Below, piece by piece: positions 5,743-13,569 of a stretch of DNA of 14,608 bases. Under the pieces are notes generated by a model. That model was not told where the DNA came from and made no database searches. It saw nothing but the letters and a program-made list of their open reading frames with translations. The stretch is from positions 1-14,608 of the forward strand of contig JACCSF010000210.1 in the NCBI GenBank assembly GCA_013813135.1, in the 5' to 3' direction. Position 1 is the first letter of the stretch. Each line of letters opens with the position of its first letter. The translations under genes and the position numbers were made by a program. Origin of the DNA: Thermoleophilaceae bacterium. GTDB lineage: Bacteria; Actinomycetota; Thermoleophilia; Solirubrobacterales; Thermoleophilaceae.

Positions 5743-6614
5743 GTCGCCGCTTCGCGCTACTCGTCAACCCGGCCTCGGCCGGGGGCAAGGCGCTGAAGGC
5801 GCTTCCGGCCGTCCACGAGGCGCTCGACCGCCTCGGCGCTCCTCACCGGACGGCGATCACGCGCAGCACCGAGCACGCGGCTGAGGAGGCCGCTCGCGCC
5901 GCCGAGCGGGGCGAGACTGTGGCCGCGCTCAGCGGCGACGGCCTGCTGCGTCCGCTCGCAGGGGCGCTCAAGGGCACGGGCTCCGCGCTGGCGGTGATCC
6001 CCTGCGGACGTGGCAACGACCTCGCGCGCGTGCTCGGGATCCCCACCGACCCGACCGCGGCGGCGGAGCTCGCGGTGCAGGGCCCGGAGAGGCTCATCGA
6101 CGTCGCCAACGTCGACGGCACGCCGTTCCTCGGGATTGCCAGCTTCGGCTTCGATTCCGACGCCAGCCGGATCGCCAACGCGGCCAAGCTGGTCAGGGGC
6201 AACGCCGTCTACCTATACGCGGCGCTGCGCGCCCTCGCCGCCTGGAAGCCGGCGGCATTCAGCGTGATCGTCGACGAGGAGCGCCACGAGGTGACCGGCT
6301 ACTCGGTCGCGGTGGGCAACTCCAAGGCCTACGGCGGCGGGATGTTCGTCCTGCCCCAGGCCGAGCTGGACGACGGCCAGCTCGACGTCCTGATCTCCAA
6401 ACAGGCCTCCAAGCTGACGTTCCTGCGCGGGGTGCTCGACACCTTCAAGGGCGCGCACGTTGATTCGCCCAACGTGCAGTTCCTCCGCGGCGCGGTGATC
6501 GAGGTGGCCTCGGACCGGCCGTTCGTGATCTATGGGGACGGGGACCCGATCGGCGCCACTCCCGCCACCATGCGCGTGGAGCAGCGCGTGCTGCGCGTCA
6601 TCGCGCCGGCCTGA
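5739..6614 (+). CDS. diacylglycerol/lipid kinase family protein
   Basis: Encodes 291 residues from a TTG start that overlaps the previous stop (TTGA), indicating translational coupling. Residues 1-125 form the DAGK catalytic domain: NPASAGGK (10-17), SGDG (65-68), and IPCGRGNDLAR (87-97) for nucleotide binding. The C-terminal part has AYGGGMFVLPQAELDDGQLDVLI (about 196-218) and YGDGDPIGATP (about 267-277), matching the YegS/DgkB fold. Such kinases phosphorylate diacylglycerol or related lipids with ATP at the inner membrane face, recycling lipid for envelope synthesis. The glycine motif is unusual: SGDGL replaces GGDGT, and the following NE is RP. Activity is therefore probable but not certain. 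It lies directly upstream of murT. Confidence 0.9.
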   Translation: MSRRFALLVNPASAGGKALKALPAVHEALDRLGAPHRTAITRSTEHAAEEAARAAERGETVAALSGDGLLRPLAGALKGTGSALAVIPCGRGNDLARVLGIPTDPTAAAELAVQGPERLIDVANVDGTPFLGIASFGFDSDASRIANAAKLVRGNAVYLYAALRALAAWKPAAFSVIVDEERHEVTGYSVAVGNSKAYGGGMFVLPQAELDDGQLDVLISKQASKLTFLRGVLDTFKGAHVDSPNVQFLRGAVIEVASDRPFVIYGDGDPIGATPATMRVEQRVLRVIAPA

Positions 6615-7969
6615 TGTACCGGCTCGCCCGGCCGCTCGCCCGGCTGGTCCGGGCCGCAAGCCGGCGCCTCGGCCGTACCGGTGGCACGACCGCGCCCGGC
6701 CGGCTGCTGCTGCGGCTCTCCCCCGGCGCGCTCGACCGCATGGCGCACGACCTGGACGAGGGCTCGCTACTCGTGTCGGCAACGAACGGCAAGACCACGA
6801 CCTCGGCGATGCTTGCGGCCTGCCTGGAGCGGGCGGGTCGGCCGGTCGTCCATAACCGCGCCGGATCGAACATGGCCAGGGGCGTTGCGACGGCGCTGCT
6901 CGACGCCGACCGCGGCGCCGGCCAGCTCGGGCTGTTCGAGGTCGACGAGGCCTGGCTGCCGGGAGTGGCCGAGCAGATCAACCCGCGCCTGCTGCTGCTC
7001 TCCAACCTGTTTCGCGACCAGCTCGACCGCTACGGCGAGCTCGAGCTGCTGGCCGACCGCTGGGCCGAGCTGGTCGAGCGACTCGACGGCAGCGCCCGCT
7101 TCGTTCTCAACGCCGACGACCCGCTGATCGCTGACCTCGGGCGCGGCCGTGACGGCGTGACCTACTTCGGCGTGGAGGACGACTCCCAGGCCCTGCCCGG
7201 CATGCAGCACGCGGCCGACTCGAAGCACTGCCGCAACTGTGGCCACGCCTACACCTACGAGGCGATCTACCTCGGCCACATGGGGCGCTACCGCTGCCCC
7301 AACTGTGGCCGCGAGCGCCCGGCGCCGCAGGTTGCGGCCACGCGCGTTGCGCTCGACGGCATGACCGGCTCCGAGTTGGACCTGCGCACGCCGCAGGGGA
7401 AGTTGAGCGTCCGGCTCCCCCTCCCCGGCCTCTACAACGCGTACAACGCCGTCGCCGCCGCTGCCACCGCGCTCGAGCTCGGCGTCCCGCTCGCCACCGT
7501 CGGCGAGGCACTCGAGGGCTTCAGCGGCGCCTTCGGCCGCGTGGAGACGATCCCGATCGGTGGGCGGCGGGTCTCGATCCTGCTGGTCAAGAATCCGGCC
7601 GGCGCCAACGAGGTGCTGCGCACGCTCACGCTCGAGGCCGGCCGGCTCGACCTCTGGCTCGCCCTCAACGACCGCATCGCCGACGGGCGCGACGTCTCCT
7701 GGATCTGGGACGCCGACTTCGAGGTGCTCGCCGGCCGCGTGCGCCGCGCCACCTGCTCGGGCACGCGGGCCGAGGAGATGGCGCTGCGCCTGAAATACGC
7801 CGGGATCGACGCCGAGCTTGTGGTGGAGCGCGACCTGGAGCGCTCGCTCGACCAGGCGGTCGCGACCGCCACCGGCGAGCGGCTCTACGCGCTGCCCACC
7901 TACACCGCGCTGCTGGAGCTGCGCGACCTGCTCGCGCGCCGTGGGCTCGCCAAGCGGTGGTCCGAGTGA
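6614..7969 (+). CDS. murT: MurT, lipid II isoglutaminyl synthase ligase subunit
   Basis: Encodes 451 residues. Mur-ligase ATP-binding loop SATNGKTTT (55-63), NRAGSNM in the following strand, a zinc ribbon with C206xxC209 and C228xxC231 inserted in the central domain, and the C-terminal DUF1727 region with ALNDRIADGRDVSWIWD, where the MurT catalytic Asp is found in characterised homologues. With GatD it amidates the alpha-carboxyl of D-Glu in lipid II to D-isoglutamine, using ammonia from glutamine and ATP. This modification favours later cross-linking. The ATG overlaps the kinase stop by 1 nt (TGATG). Unlike the common adjacent murT-gatD arrangement, a methyltransferase gene lies between them. 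Confidence 0.95.
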   Translation: MYRLARPLARLVRAASRRLGRTGGTTAPGRLLLRLSPGALDRMAHDLDEGSLLVSATNGKTTTSAMLAACLERAGRPVVHNRAGSNMARGVATALLDADRGAGQLGLFEVDEAWLPGVAEQINPRLLLLSNLFRDQLDRYGELELLADRWAELVERLDGSARFVLNADDPLIADLGRGRDGVTYFGVEDDSQALPGMQHAADSKHCRNCGHAYTYEAIYLGHMGRYRCPNCGRERPAPQVAATRVALDGMTGSELDLRTPQGKLSVRLPLPGLYNAYNAVAAAATALELGVPLATVGEALEGFSGAFGRVETIPIGGRRVSILLVKNPAGANEVLRTLTLEAGRLDLWLALNDRIADGRDVSWIWDADFEVLAGRVRRATCSGTRAEEMALRLKYAGIDAELVVERDLERSLDQAVATATGERLYALPTYTALLELRDLLARRGLAKRWSE

Positions 7970-8688
7970 GCGACGCCGCGGTCTGGCACGACGTGGAGTG
8001 CGGCTCCTACGCCGCCGATCTGCCGCTCTGGCGCGAGCTGGCGAAACGCGCCGGCGGGCCGGTGCTCGAGCTCGGTGCCGGCACCGGCCGCGTGGCGCTG
8101 GACCTGGCCGCTCACGGGCACGGGGTCACGGCTGTGGAACGCGACCGCGAGCTGCTCGACGAGCTGGCCCGGCGTGCCCAGGCGCGCGGGTTGGAGGTCG
8201 AGCGCGTCGCGGACGATGCCCGGAACCTCACCCTCAGCACCCGCTTCGCCCTCGTGGTCGCCCCCATGCAGTTCCTGCAGATCGTGGGCGGCCCGGCGGG
8301 TCGGTCGGCGGTCATCGGCGCGGCCGCCGCAAGCCTCGCCGTCGGAGACCATTTCGCGGCCGCGCTCGTCGAGGTGGATGAGAGCGTGGCTCCCGACGAC
8401 GCGGCCCCACCGGTGCCGGACGTCGGGGAGCACGACGGCTGGGTCTACTCCAGCCTGCCGCTCGACGTGCGCCCCGAGCCCGGCGGCGTGGCGGTCGAGC
8501 GGCTGCGCCAGCGGGTGTCGCCCGCCGGCAGGCTCGAGGAGGAGCGCCACACGCAGCTGCTCGACTCGCTCACGGTCGACCAGCTGGAGTACGAGGCGGC
8601 CGAGCGCGGCCTGCGGGCCGTCGAGCGGCGCGAGGTCCCGGCGACCGCCGACCACGTCGGCAGCATGGTGGTGGTATGCCGACGCTGA
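7966..8688 (+). CDS. class I SAM-dependent methyltransferase in murT-gatD operon
   Basis: Encodes 240 residues from GTG 7966, which overlaps the murT stop as GTGA. An in-frame GTG at 7957 would add three residues, but the 4-nt overlap is the usual coupling arrangement. SAM motif I is VLELGAGTGRVALDLA (33-48), with acidic Glu58 in TAVERD binding the ribose. ARNLTLSTRFALVVAPMQFLQ forms the next strands, where methyltransferases of this type recognise substrate. No membrane segment. The acceptor cannot be read from the sequence; location suggests an envelope precursor, lipid or partner protein, but it may only share expression. The gene overlaps gatD by 13 nt, so it is embedded in the amidation operon. 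Confidence 0.88.
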   Translation: MSDAAVWHDVECGSYAADLPLWRELAKRAGGPVLELGAGTGRVALDLAAHGHGVTAVERDRELLDELARRAQARGLEVERVADDARNLTLSTRFALVVAPMQFLQIVGGPAGRSAVIGAAAASLAVGDHFAAALVEVDESVAPDDAAPPVPDVGEHDGWVYSSLPLDVRPEPGGVAVERLRQRVSPAGRLEEERHTQLLDSLTVDQLEYEAAERGLRAVERREVPATADHVGSMVVVCRR

Positions 8689-9413
8689 GGGTCTGCTCGC
8701 TCTACCCCGAGCTGATGAACATCTACGCCGACCGCGGCAACATCGCGGTGCTGCGAGCGCGCTGCGAGTGGCGCGGGCTGGGCTTCGAGCACGCTGCGGC
8801 AAGCCTGGGCGCGCCGCTCGACCCGGACGCCCACGACCTCTTCTACATGGGCGGTGGCCAGGATCGCGACCAGATCGCCGTGGCTCACGACATGGCCGCC
8901 ACCAAACGGGAGGCCCTGCACGCTGCGGCCGGCCGCGGCGCGGTGGTGCTGGCCGTTTGCGGGGGCTACCAGCTGCTGGGCCACTCCTACGAGCTGGGCG
9001 GCGATGAGCTTCCCGGCGTGGGGCTCGTCGACCTGCGCACGGTGCGCGAGCCGGGCCCGCGGCTGATCGGCAACTGCGCCATCGAGGCCGACCTGGGAAC
9101 CGGCTCGCGCGTGATCGCCGGGTTCGAGAACCACGGCGGGCGCACCCACCTCGGTCCCGAGGAGCGCCCGCTCGGGCGCGTGTTGGCGGGGCACGGCAAC
9201 AACGGCAGCGACGGCTTCGAGGGCGTCCACCGCGACAACGTGATCGGCACGTACCTCCACGGCCCCCTTCTCCCCAAGAACATCTGGCTGGCCGACCACC
9301 TGATCGAGCTGGCGCTGGGCGTGGAACTGGAGCCCCTGGCCGACCAGCAGTTCGAGGACGGCGCCCACGCCTCGGCACGGCGGGCTGCGGGCGTGCAGGC
9401 CCGGCTCAACTGA
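8676..9413 (+). CDS. gatD: GatD, lipid II isoglutaminyl synthase glutaminase subunit
   Basis: Encodes 245 residues. Class I (triad) glutamine amidotransferase: the nucleophile elbow VLAVCGGYQLLG places Cys95, and TYLHGPLLPKN places His195. Other GatD hallmarks are SLYPELMNIYADRGN at the N-terminus, FYMGGGQDRDQ, GFENHGGRTHLG (149-160) and HGNNGSDGFEGV. Arg129 (PRLIGN) aligns with the Arg implicated in substrate handling in staphylococcal GatD. It hydrolyses glutamine and channels ammonia to MurT. Start ATG 8676 lies inside the methyltransferase gene, a 13-nt overlap. Last gene of the operon; it converges with the pilus ATPase gene 12 bp away. Confidence 0.95.
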   Translation: MPTLRVCSLYPELMNIYADRGNIAVLRARCEWRGLGFEHAAASLGAPLDPDAHDLFYMGGGQDRDQIAVAHDMAATKREALHAAAGRGAVVLAVCGGYQLLGHSYELGGDELPGVGLVDLRTVREPGPRLIGNCAIEADLGTGSRVIAGFENHGGRTHLGPEERPLGRVLAGHGNNGSDGFEGVHRDNVIGTYLHGPLLPKNIWLADHLIELALGVELEPLADQQFEDGAHASARRAAGVQARLN

Positions 9414-9425
9414 AACCGGCCTGCA

Positions 9426-11162
9426 TCAGGAGGCGGCGCTGCCCGCCACGCGCAGCACCTCGGCCACCGACGTGACGCCCGCCTCGATCTTGTGCAGGCC
9501 GTCCTCGCGCAGCGTGCTCATGCCCTGCTCGCGTGCGAACGCGCGCATGCCGTCGGCGGAAGCCTTCTCCAGGATCAGGCGGCGCAGACCGTCGGTGACC
9601 GGCATCACCTCGTAGATCCCGAGCCGGCCGCGATAGCCGGTGTGGTTGCACCGCACGCAGCCGACGGGCTCATAGGCCTTGAAGCCGCTCTCGACGTCGA
9701 AGCCCTGGTCGGCGAGCACCTGCTTGGACAGCTCGACCTGGGTCTTGCACTCGCACAGCCGGCGCACCAGCCGCTGGGCCACGACGCACGCGACGCCGGA
9801 GGCGACCAGGTACGGCTCGATGCCCATCTCGACCAGGCGCGCGGCGGCGAGCGGCGCGTCGTTGGTGTGCAGGGTCGTGAGCACCAGGTGACCGGTCAGG
9901 GCGGATTCGATCGCGATCAGCGCGGTGTCCTTGTCGCGCACCTCGCCCACCATGATCACGTCGGGGTCGGCGCGGACCATCGAGCGCAGACCGGCGGCGA
10001 AGGTGAGTCCGGTCTTCGGGTTGACCTGCACCTGCTTGACGCCGGTCAGCTCGTACTCGACGGGGTCCTCGACCGTGATGATCGTCTTCTCCGGAGTGTT
10101 CACCGTGGTGAGCCCCGCGTACAGTGTGGTGGTCTTCCCCGACCCGGTCGGCCCGGTCACGAGGATGGCCCCGTGCGTGGAGTGGAGGGCCTTGTTGAAG
10201 CGCTCGCGGTCGTGCTCCCCCATGCCGAGCACGTCGAGGTCCATCACCACGGCGTCCTTGTCGAGGATGCGCATCACGATCGACTCGCCGCGGACCACCG
10301 GGAGGGTGGCCACGCGCAGGTCGACGTGGTGGCCGTCGACCGACAGCCCGATGCGGCCGTCCTGCGGCACGCGCCGCTCGGCGATGTCGAGGTTGGCCAT
10401 GATCTTCACGCGCGAGATCAGGCCGGCGACGAGCTGGCGCGGAACGGTCGTGGTGTCCATCACCACGCCGTCGATGCGGTAGCGCACGCGCATGTCCGAC
10501 GCGCGCGGCTCGAAGTGGATGTCCGAGGCGCCGCGCCGGACGGCGTCGGCGATCACCGAGTGCACGAGCTTGACGACCGGCGCCTCGTCGGCCTGGTCGC
10601 GCAGCTCGATCACCTCGGCGGCGGCCTCCGGGGCGTCGTCGAGTTCCTCGACAGCATCGCCCAGCCGCGACTGCTGGCTGATCAGCCCTTCGATGTCCTC
10701 CGGCGAGGCGACCGCGCGCCGAACCTCGTAGCCGGTGGCCATCGCGATGTCGTCGAGCGCCAGCACGTTGGCCGGGTCGGCGGTCGCCACCAGCACTGTC
10801 TGCTCACCCAGGAACGAGATCGGAATCGTCTGGTAGCGACGCGCCTTGGAGGCGTCGATCAGGTTGGCGGCGCCTTGATCGACCTCGAAGGAGTTCAGGT
10901 CGACGTAGTCGAGCCCGTTGCGCTCGGCGAGTGCCTGGGCGAGCTGGTTGGAGTCGACGATGCCGGCGTCGATGAGCGACTGGCCGAGCGGCACGCCGTT
11001 GGCGCGCCCCTCGTCGACCACCTTCTCCACGAGCTCACGTTCGGCGAAGCCGAGGTGGACGATCACGTCACCGATTCGGCGCTTGGCCCCCGTTCGCTGC
11101 GTGGGCGGCCTGAGTCCAGGCACGGGAACCGCGCCGGCGGGGGCGGCAGGACTCTCACTCAT
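9426..11162 (-). CDS. type IV pilus / type II secretion ATPase, PilB/GspE family
   Basis: Encodes 578 residues. The N-terminal T2SSE/MshEN domain spans about 28-170 (RRIGDVIVHLGF and GLDYVDLNSFEVD). The second N-terminal subdomain (about 195-330) contains ASDIHFEPR and DGRIGLSVDGHHVDLRV. Walker A is GPTGSGKTTT (337-346), the Asp box VEDPVEY (364-370), Walker B DPDVIMVGEVRD (399-410), and the His box GHLVLTTLHTND (424-435). A zinc site is C470xC472 and C502xxC505; the first pair is CxC rather than the commoner CxxC. The hexameric ATPase powers pilin assembly at the inner membrane. No pilC or pilin gene is in the window. It lies 41 bp downstream of the STAS gene on the same strand and has no clear Shine-Dalgarno sequence. 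Confidence 0.95.
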   Translation of the reverse strand: MSESPAAPAGAVPVPGLRPPTQRTGAKRRIGDVIVHLGFAERELVEKVVDEGRANGVPLGQSLIDAGIVDSNQLAQALAERNGLDYVDLNSFEVDQGAANLIDASKARRYQTIPISFLGEQTVLVATADPANVLALDDIAMATGYEVRRAVASPEDIEGLISQQSRLGDAVEELDDAPEAAAEVIELRDQADEAPVVKLVHSVIADAVRRGASDIHFEPRASDMRVRYRIDGVVMDTTTVPRQLVAGLISRVKIMANLDIAERRVPQDGRIGLSVDGHHVDLRVATLPVVRGESIVMRILDKDAVVMDLDVLGMGEHDRERFNKALHSTHGAILVTGPTGSGKTTTLYAGLTTVNTPEKTIITVEDPVEYELTGVKQVQVNPKTGLTFAAGLRSMVRADPDVIMVGEVRDKDTALIAIESALTGHLVLTTLHTNDAPLAAARLVEMGIEPYLVASGVACVVAQRLVRRLCECKTQVELSKQVLADQGFDVESGFKAYEPVGCVRCNHTGYRGRLGIYEVMPVTDGLRRLILEKASADGMRAFAREQGMSTLREDGLHKIEAGVTSVAEVLRVAGSAAS

Positions 11163-11203
11163 GCTTTAGGTATCGGCAGCCGGGCGCCGTAAATAAAGTC
11201 CGC

Positions 11204-11554
11204 TCAGGCCAGCATGGATGCGCGCGCCGCGCTTTCCCGGTCCGGGCAGACGCGCAACGTCTCGACCATGTCCGTGATCTCGAAGACGCGGCGCAGCGGA
11301 CCGGGGGGACAGACGACCGCAAAGCCCTTGCGACGCAGCATCAGACGCCGGTTGGCGTTGATCAGAAGGGCCAAACCGGTTGAGTCCATGAAGCCCACGG
11401 CGGTGAGGTCCACGACCACCGCTTTGATGGCCTCGGCGACCGAGGAATTGAGGACGCTGATCAGGCGCGAAGCGGTGGCAATGTCCAGCTCGCCTTCGAC
11501 GAGCACCAATTCGACGCCGTCCCGCGACGTGCGCTCAAGGGCGAGGGTTTGCAC
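11204..11554 (-). CDS. STAS-domain anti-anti-sigma factor-like protein
   Basis: Encodes 116 residues, entirely one STAS domain. VEGELDIATASRL (19-31) and VVVDLTAVGFMDSTGLALL (46-64) are diagnostic. Ser58 in DSTG is the residue phosphorylated by anti-sigma kinases in the SpoIIAA/RsbV family. When unphosphorylated, such proteins bind an anti-sigma factor and free sigma; some instead work in other switching complexes. No kinase, phosphatase or sigma gene is nearby, so its partners are elsewhere. The start is GTG at 11554 with TAGTCT ending 9 nt upstream. The gene precedes the pilus ATPase with a 41-bp gap, so co-transcription is possible and a link to pilus control is a hypothesis. Confidence 0.9.
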   Translation of the reverse strand: MQTLALERTSRDGVELVLVEGELDIATASRLISVLNSSVAEAIKAVVVDLTAVGFMDSTGLALLINANRRLMLRRKGFAVVCPPGPLRRVFEITDMVETLRVCPDRESAARASMLA

Positions 11555-11563
11555 AGCCAGGCG

Positions 11564-11569
11564 AGACTA
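11564..11569 (-). promoter_or_regulatory. possible -10 (TAGTCT) for STAS-pilB transcript
   Basis: On the minus strand TAGTCT ends 9 nt before the GTG at 11554, giving a leader of about 2-3 nt. It matches the TAGNCT hexamers at other leaderless-type starts here. No -35 was recognised. Confidence 0.4.
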
Positions 11570-11649
11570 ACCCACAGGGCGGACTCGTGCCTCAGATCTC
11601 TTCTGTGAGAAGCATCTTCGGCTAGGAATCTGGGTAGAGGGCTGTCGCC

Positions 11650-11696
11650 CCGGCAATCGCCGGCCTTGGACAGGAAAAAACGAAACGGAGGCACAC
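11650..11696 (+). promoter_or_regulatory. leader hairpin and strong Shine-Dalgarno site
   Basis: CCGGC (11650-11654) pairs with GCCGG (11659-11663) around an AATC loop. An A-rich stretch and GGAGG (11687-11691) follow, 5 nt before the ATG at 11697. This is the clearest ribosome binding site I found in the window, in contrast with the leaderless-type starts elsewhere, and it is the main evidence that the 29-codon frame is translated. Confidence 0.6.
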
Positions 11697-11786
11697 ATGG
11701 CGTTTGCTATTGCCGGCACCGGACTCGGGATCATCGGACTCTTGGTGGTCATTCTGCTTGTCATTCTGATCTTGCGTGCGCTGTGA
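11697..11786 (+). CDS. 29-residue single-span membrane protein
   Basis: A short frame of 29 codons plus TGA. It begins MAFAIAGTG, continues as an almost unbroken run of Ile/Leu/Val with two Gly, and ends LRAL. Residues about 4-26 form one membrane span, with a single Arg near the C-terminus. It has a GGAGG site 5 nt upstream. It sits between the divergent STAS gene and the convergent dUTPase gene, 25 bp from the latter's stop. I do not recognise a family. Small hydrophobic proteins of this kind are commonly membrane-complex subunits, regulators or type I toxin-like peptides; nothing here favours one, and no antisense RNA was identified. Confidence 0.65.
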   Translation: MAFAIAGTGLGIIGLLVVILLVILILRAL

Positions 11787-11811
11787 CGAAGCGAAGAAGC
11801 GAGGCGGGCTT

Positions 11812-12243
11812 TCAACGGCCGGTCGAGCCGAATCCGCCCAGGCCCCGCGACGTCTCGTCCAGCTCGTCGACCTCCTCGAGCTCACCGGTCTCCACCTCGA
11901 CCAGCACGAGCTGTGCGATCCGGTCGCCGGGCTCAACCTCGAACGGCTTTGCGCCGTCGGTGTTGAGCAGCAGCACGCGCACCTCGCCGCGGTAGCCCGC
12001 ATCGATCAGGCCGGGCGCGTTCACGACCGAGATGCCGTGGCGCGCCGCCAGTCCGGAGCGCGGCACCACGAGGCCGGCGTGCCCCTCTGGGATCGCGACG
12101 GCGATGCCGGTTCCCACGCTGGCGCGCTCACCGGGGGCGATCGTGACCGCCTCGGCCGCGTGCAGATCGTACCCCGCGTCGCCCTCGTGGGCTTGGGCGG
12201 GTGGGCGCGCCGCCGCGCTCAGGCGGCGGAAGCGCAAAGTCAC
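11812..12243 (-). CDS. dut: deoxyuridine 5'-triphosphate nucleotidohydrolase
   Basis: Encodes 143 residues with all five trimeric dUTPase motifs: DAGYDL (22-27), PRSGLAARHG (61-70), NAPGLIDAGYRGEV (75-88, catalytic Asp81), GDRIAQLV (106-113) and RGLGGFGSTG (133-142, the arm that closes over a neighbour's active site). It hydrolyses dUTP to dUMP and pyrophosphate, keeping uracil out of DNA and supplying thymidylate synthesis. The GTG start overlaps the hflX stop as GTGA, so it is coupled to hflX. It ends convergent with the 29-residue membrane protein gene. Confidence 0.97.
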   Translation of the reverse strand: MTLRFRRLSAAARPPAQAHEGDAGYDLHAAEAVTIAPGERASVGTGIAVAIPEGHAGLVVPRSGLAARHGISVVNAPGLIDAGYRGEVRVLLLNTDGAKPFEVEPGDRIAQLVLVEVETGELEEVDELDETSRGLGGFGSTGR

Positions 12244-13562
12244 TCCGGCGCGCCGCCGTTTGTCGAGAAGCGCTCGAAGCGAGCCGCCGCGGCGGCGGGC
12301 ACGCGTGCCTTGATGCGCACGCCCTCGGCGGTGTCCGTGCGCTCGAGCTCGCCGGCGAGGTCGTGCAGCTCGGACAGCGTGCCGCCCTCGCCGTAGGGGA
12401 GCAGCAGCTCCATCGGGCGCAGGGAGGCGAGGAAGCGCGCCTCGATCGCGTCGCGCAGCGCGTCGAGGCCCTCTCCGGTCTCCCCGGACACCTGCACGGC
12501 GCCGGGGAAGCGGAAGGACAGCGCCCGCCGGCGCTCGTCGTCGAGCAGGTCGACCTTGTTGAGCGCGAGCAGCCGCGGCCTCTCCCCCGCTCCCGTCTCG
12601 GCCAGCACCGCGTCGACGGCGTCGAGCATCGCGTGCAGGTCCCCCTCGGGCACCGAGGCATCGGCCACGTGCACGATCAGGTCCGCCCCGAGCGCCTCCT
12701 CGAGGGTGGCCGAGAACGCCTCCACGAGCTGGTGCGGCAGCTTGCGGATGAAGCCGACGGTGTCGGTCAGCAGGTAGGTGCGCCCGCCGATCTCGAACGA
12801 GCGCGTGGTCGGGTCGAGCGTGTGGAAGAGGCGCTCGCGCACCCCCACGTCCGCGCCCGTGAGCGCGTTGAGCAGCGTCGACTTGCCGGCGTTCGTATAC
12901 CCGGCCAGGGCCACCGTCGGAAGCCCCGCGCGCTCGCGCTCGGCGCGCATGGTGCCGCGCGTGCCCTTGGTCTGGACCAGGCGCCGTTTGAGAGCGGAAA
13001 TGCGGTCGCGCGCCAGGCGGCGGTCGGTCTCGATCTGGGTCTCACCGGGGCCTCTCGTGCCGATGCCGCCGTCGATGCGCCCGGCGCCGAGGCGCTCGAG
13101 GTGCGTCCACAGCCCGCGCATGCGGGCGAGGTTGTACTCGAGCTGGGCGAGCTCGACCTGGAGCTTCCCTTCGGCCGAGTGGGCGTGGTCGGCGAAGATG
13201 TCGAGGATGATCGCGGTGCGGTCGATCACGGGCATGTCGAGCGCCTGCTCAAGGTTGCGCTCCTGGCGCGGCTTGAGCTCGTCGTCGACTGCCACGAGGT
13301 TGGCGTCGGACTCCTCGATCGCCTGCTTCAGCTCGACCAGCTTGCCCTTGCCGAAGTAGCGGTCGGGGTCGGGCTCGGCGCGGCGCTGCGTCAGCTCGCC
13401 GGCCACCGCCACGCCGGCGGTGCGCAGCAGCTCCTTGAGCTCGGCCAGGTCCGCCTCGTGCGGGCCGGCGGCGATGAGGAAGGCGCGCTGGCGCGCGCGC
13501 GGATTGCGCACGCCTTCTCCATAGCGAGTCTCGCTGCTGCGGCCATCGCGACTGCGCTGCAT
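12240..13562 (-). CDS. hflX: GTPase HflX
   Basis: Encodes 440 residues. N-terminal HflX domain about 25-215 with DRYFGKGKLVEL (67-78), VDDELKPRQERNLE (92-105), a coiled region, and GTRGPGETQIE (168-178). GTPase domain: G1 GYTNAGKST (221-229), G3 DTVGF (267-271), G4 NKVD (335-338), G5 SGETGEG (359-365). A C-terminal domain of about 60 residues follows. HflX binds the 50S subunit or 70S ribosomes and splits stalled ribosomes under stress. The ATG at 13562 has TAGACT ending 7 nt upstream and no Shine-Dalgarno sequence, so it probably has its own leaderless promoter, in addition to any read-through from the upstream DUF429 gene 10 nt away. Confidence 0.96.
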   Translation of the reverse strand: MQRSRDGRSSETRYGEGVRNPRARQRAFLIAAGPHEADLAELKELLRTAGVAVAGELTQRRAEPDPDRYFGKGKLVELKQAIEESDANLVAVDDELKPRQERNLEQALDMPVIDRTAIILDIFADHAHSAEGKLQVELAQLEYNLARMRGLWTHLERLGAGRIDGGIGTRGPGETQIETDRRLARDRISALKRRLVQTKGTRGTMRAERERAGLPTVALAGYTNAGKSTLLNALTGADVGVRERLFHTLDPTTRSFEIGGRTYLLTDTVGFIRKLPHQLVEAFSATLEEALGADLIVHVADASVPEGDLHAMLDAVDAVLAETGAGERPRLLALNKVDLLDDERRRALSFRFPGAVQVSGETGEGLDALRDAIEARFLASLRPMELLLPYGEGGTLSELHDLAGELERTDTAEGVRIKARVPAAAAARFERFSTNGGAPE

Positions 13563-13569
13563 CCCATCA

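Noticed and set aside
7957..7965. Upstream GTG start for the murT-gatD methyltransferase
   Set aside because: The GTG at 7966 gives the standard GTGA overlap with the murT stop and a family-like N-terminus (MSDAAVWHD).
7900..9378. Minus-strand open frame (492 codons) opposite the methyltransferase and gatD
   Set aside because: Arg/Pro/Ser-rich antisense reading with no domain; both plus-strand genes carry clear motifs and overlapping starts.
9492..11192. Long plus-strand open frame (566 codons) opposite the pilus ATPase gene
   Set aside because: Composition is His/Val/Gly/Asp/Arg-rich without motifs, as expected for the antisense of a GC-rich gene; the minus-strand frame has all Walker and box motifs.
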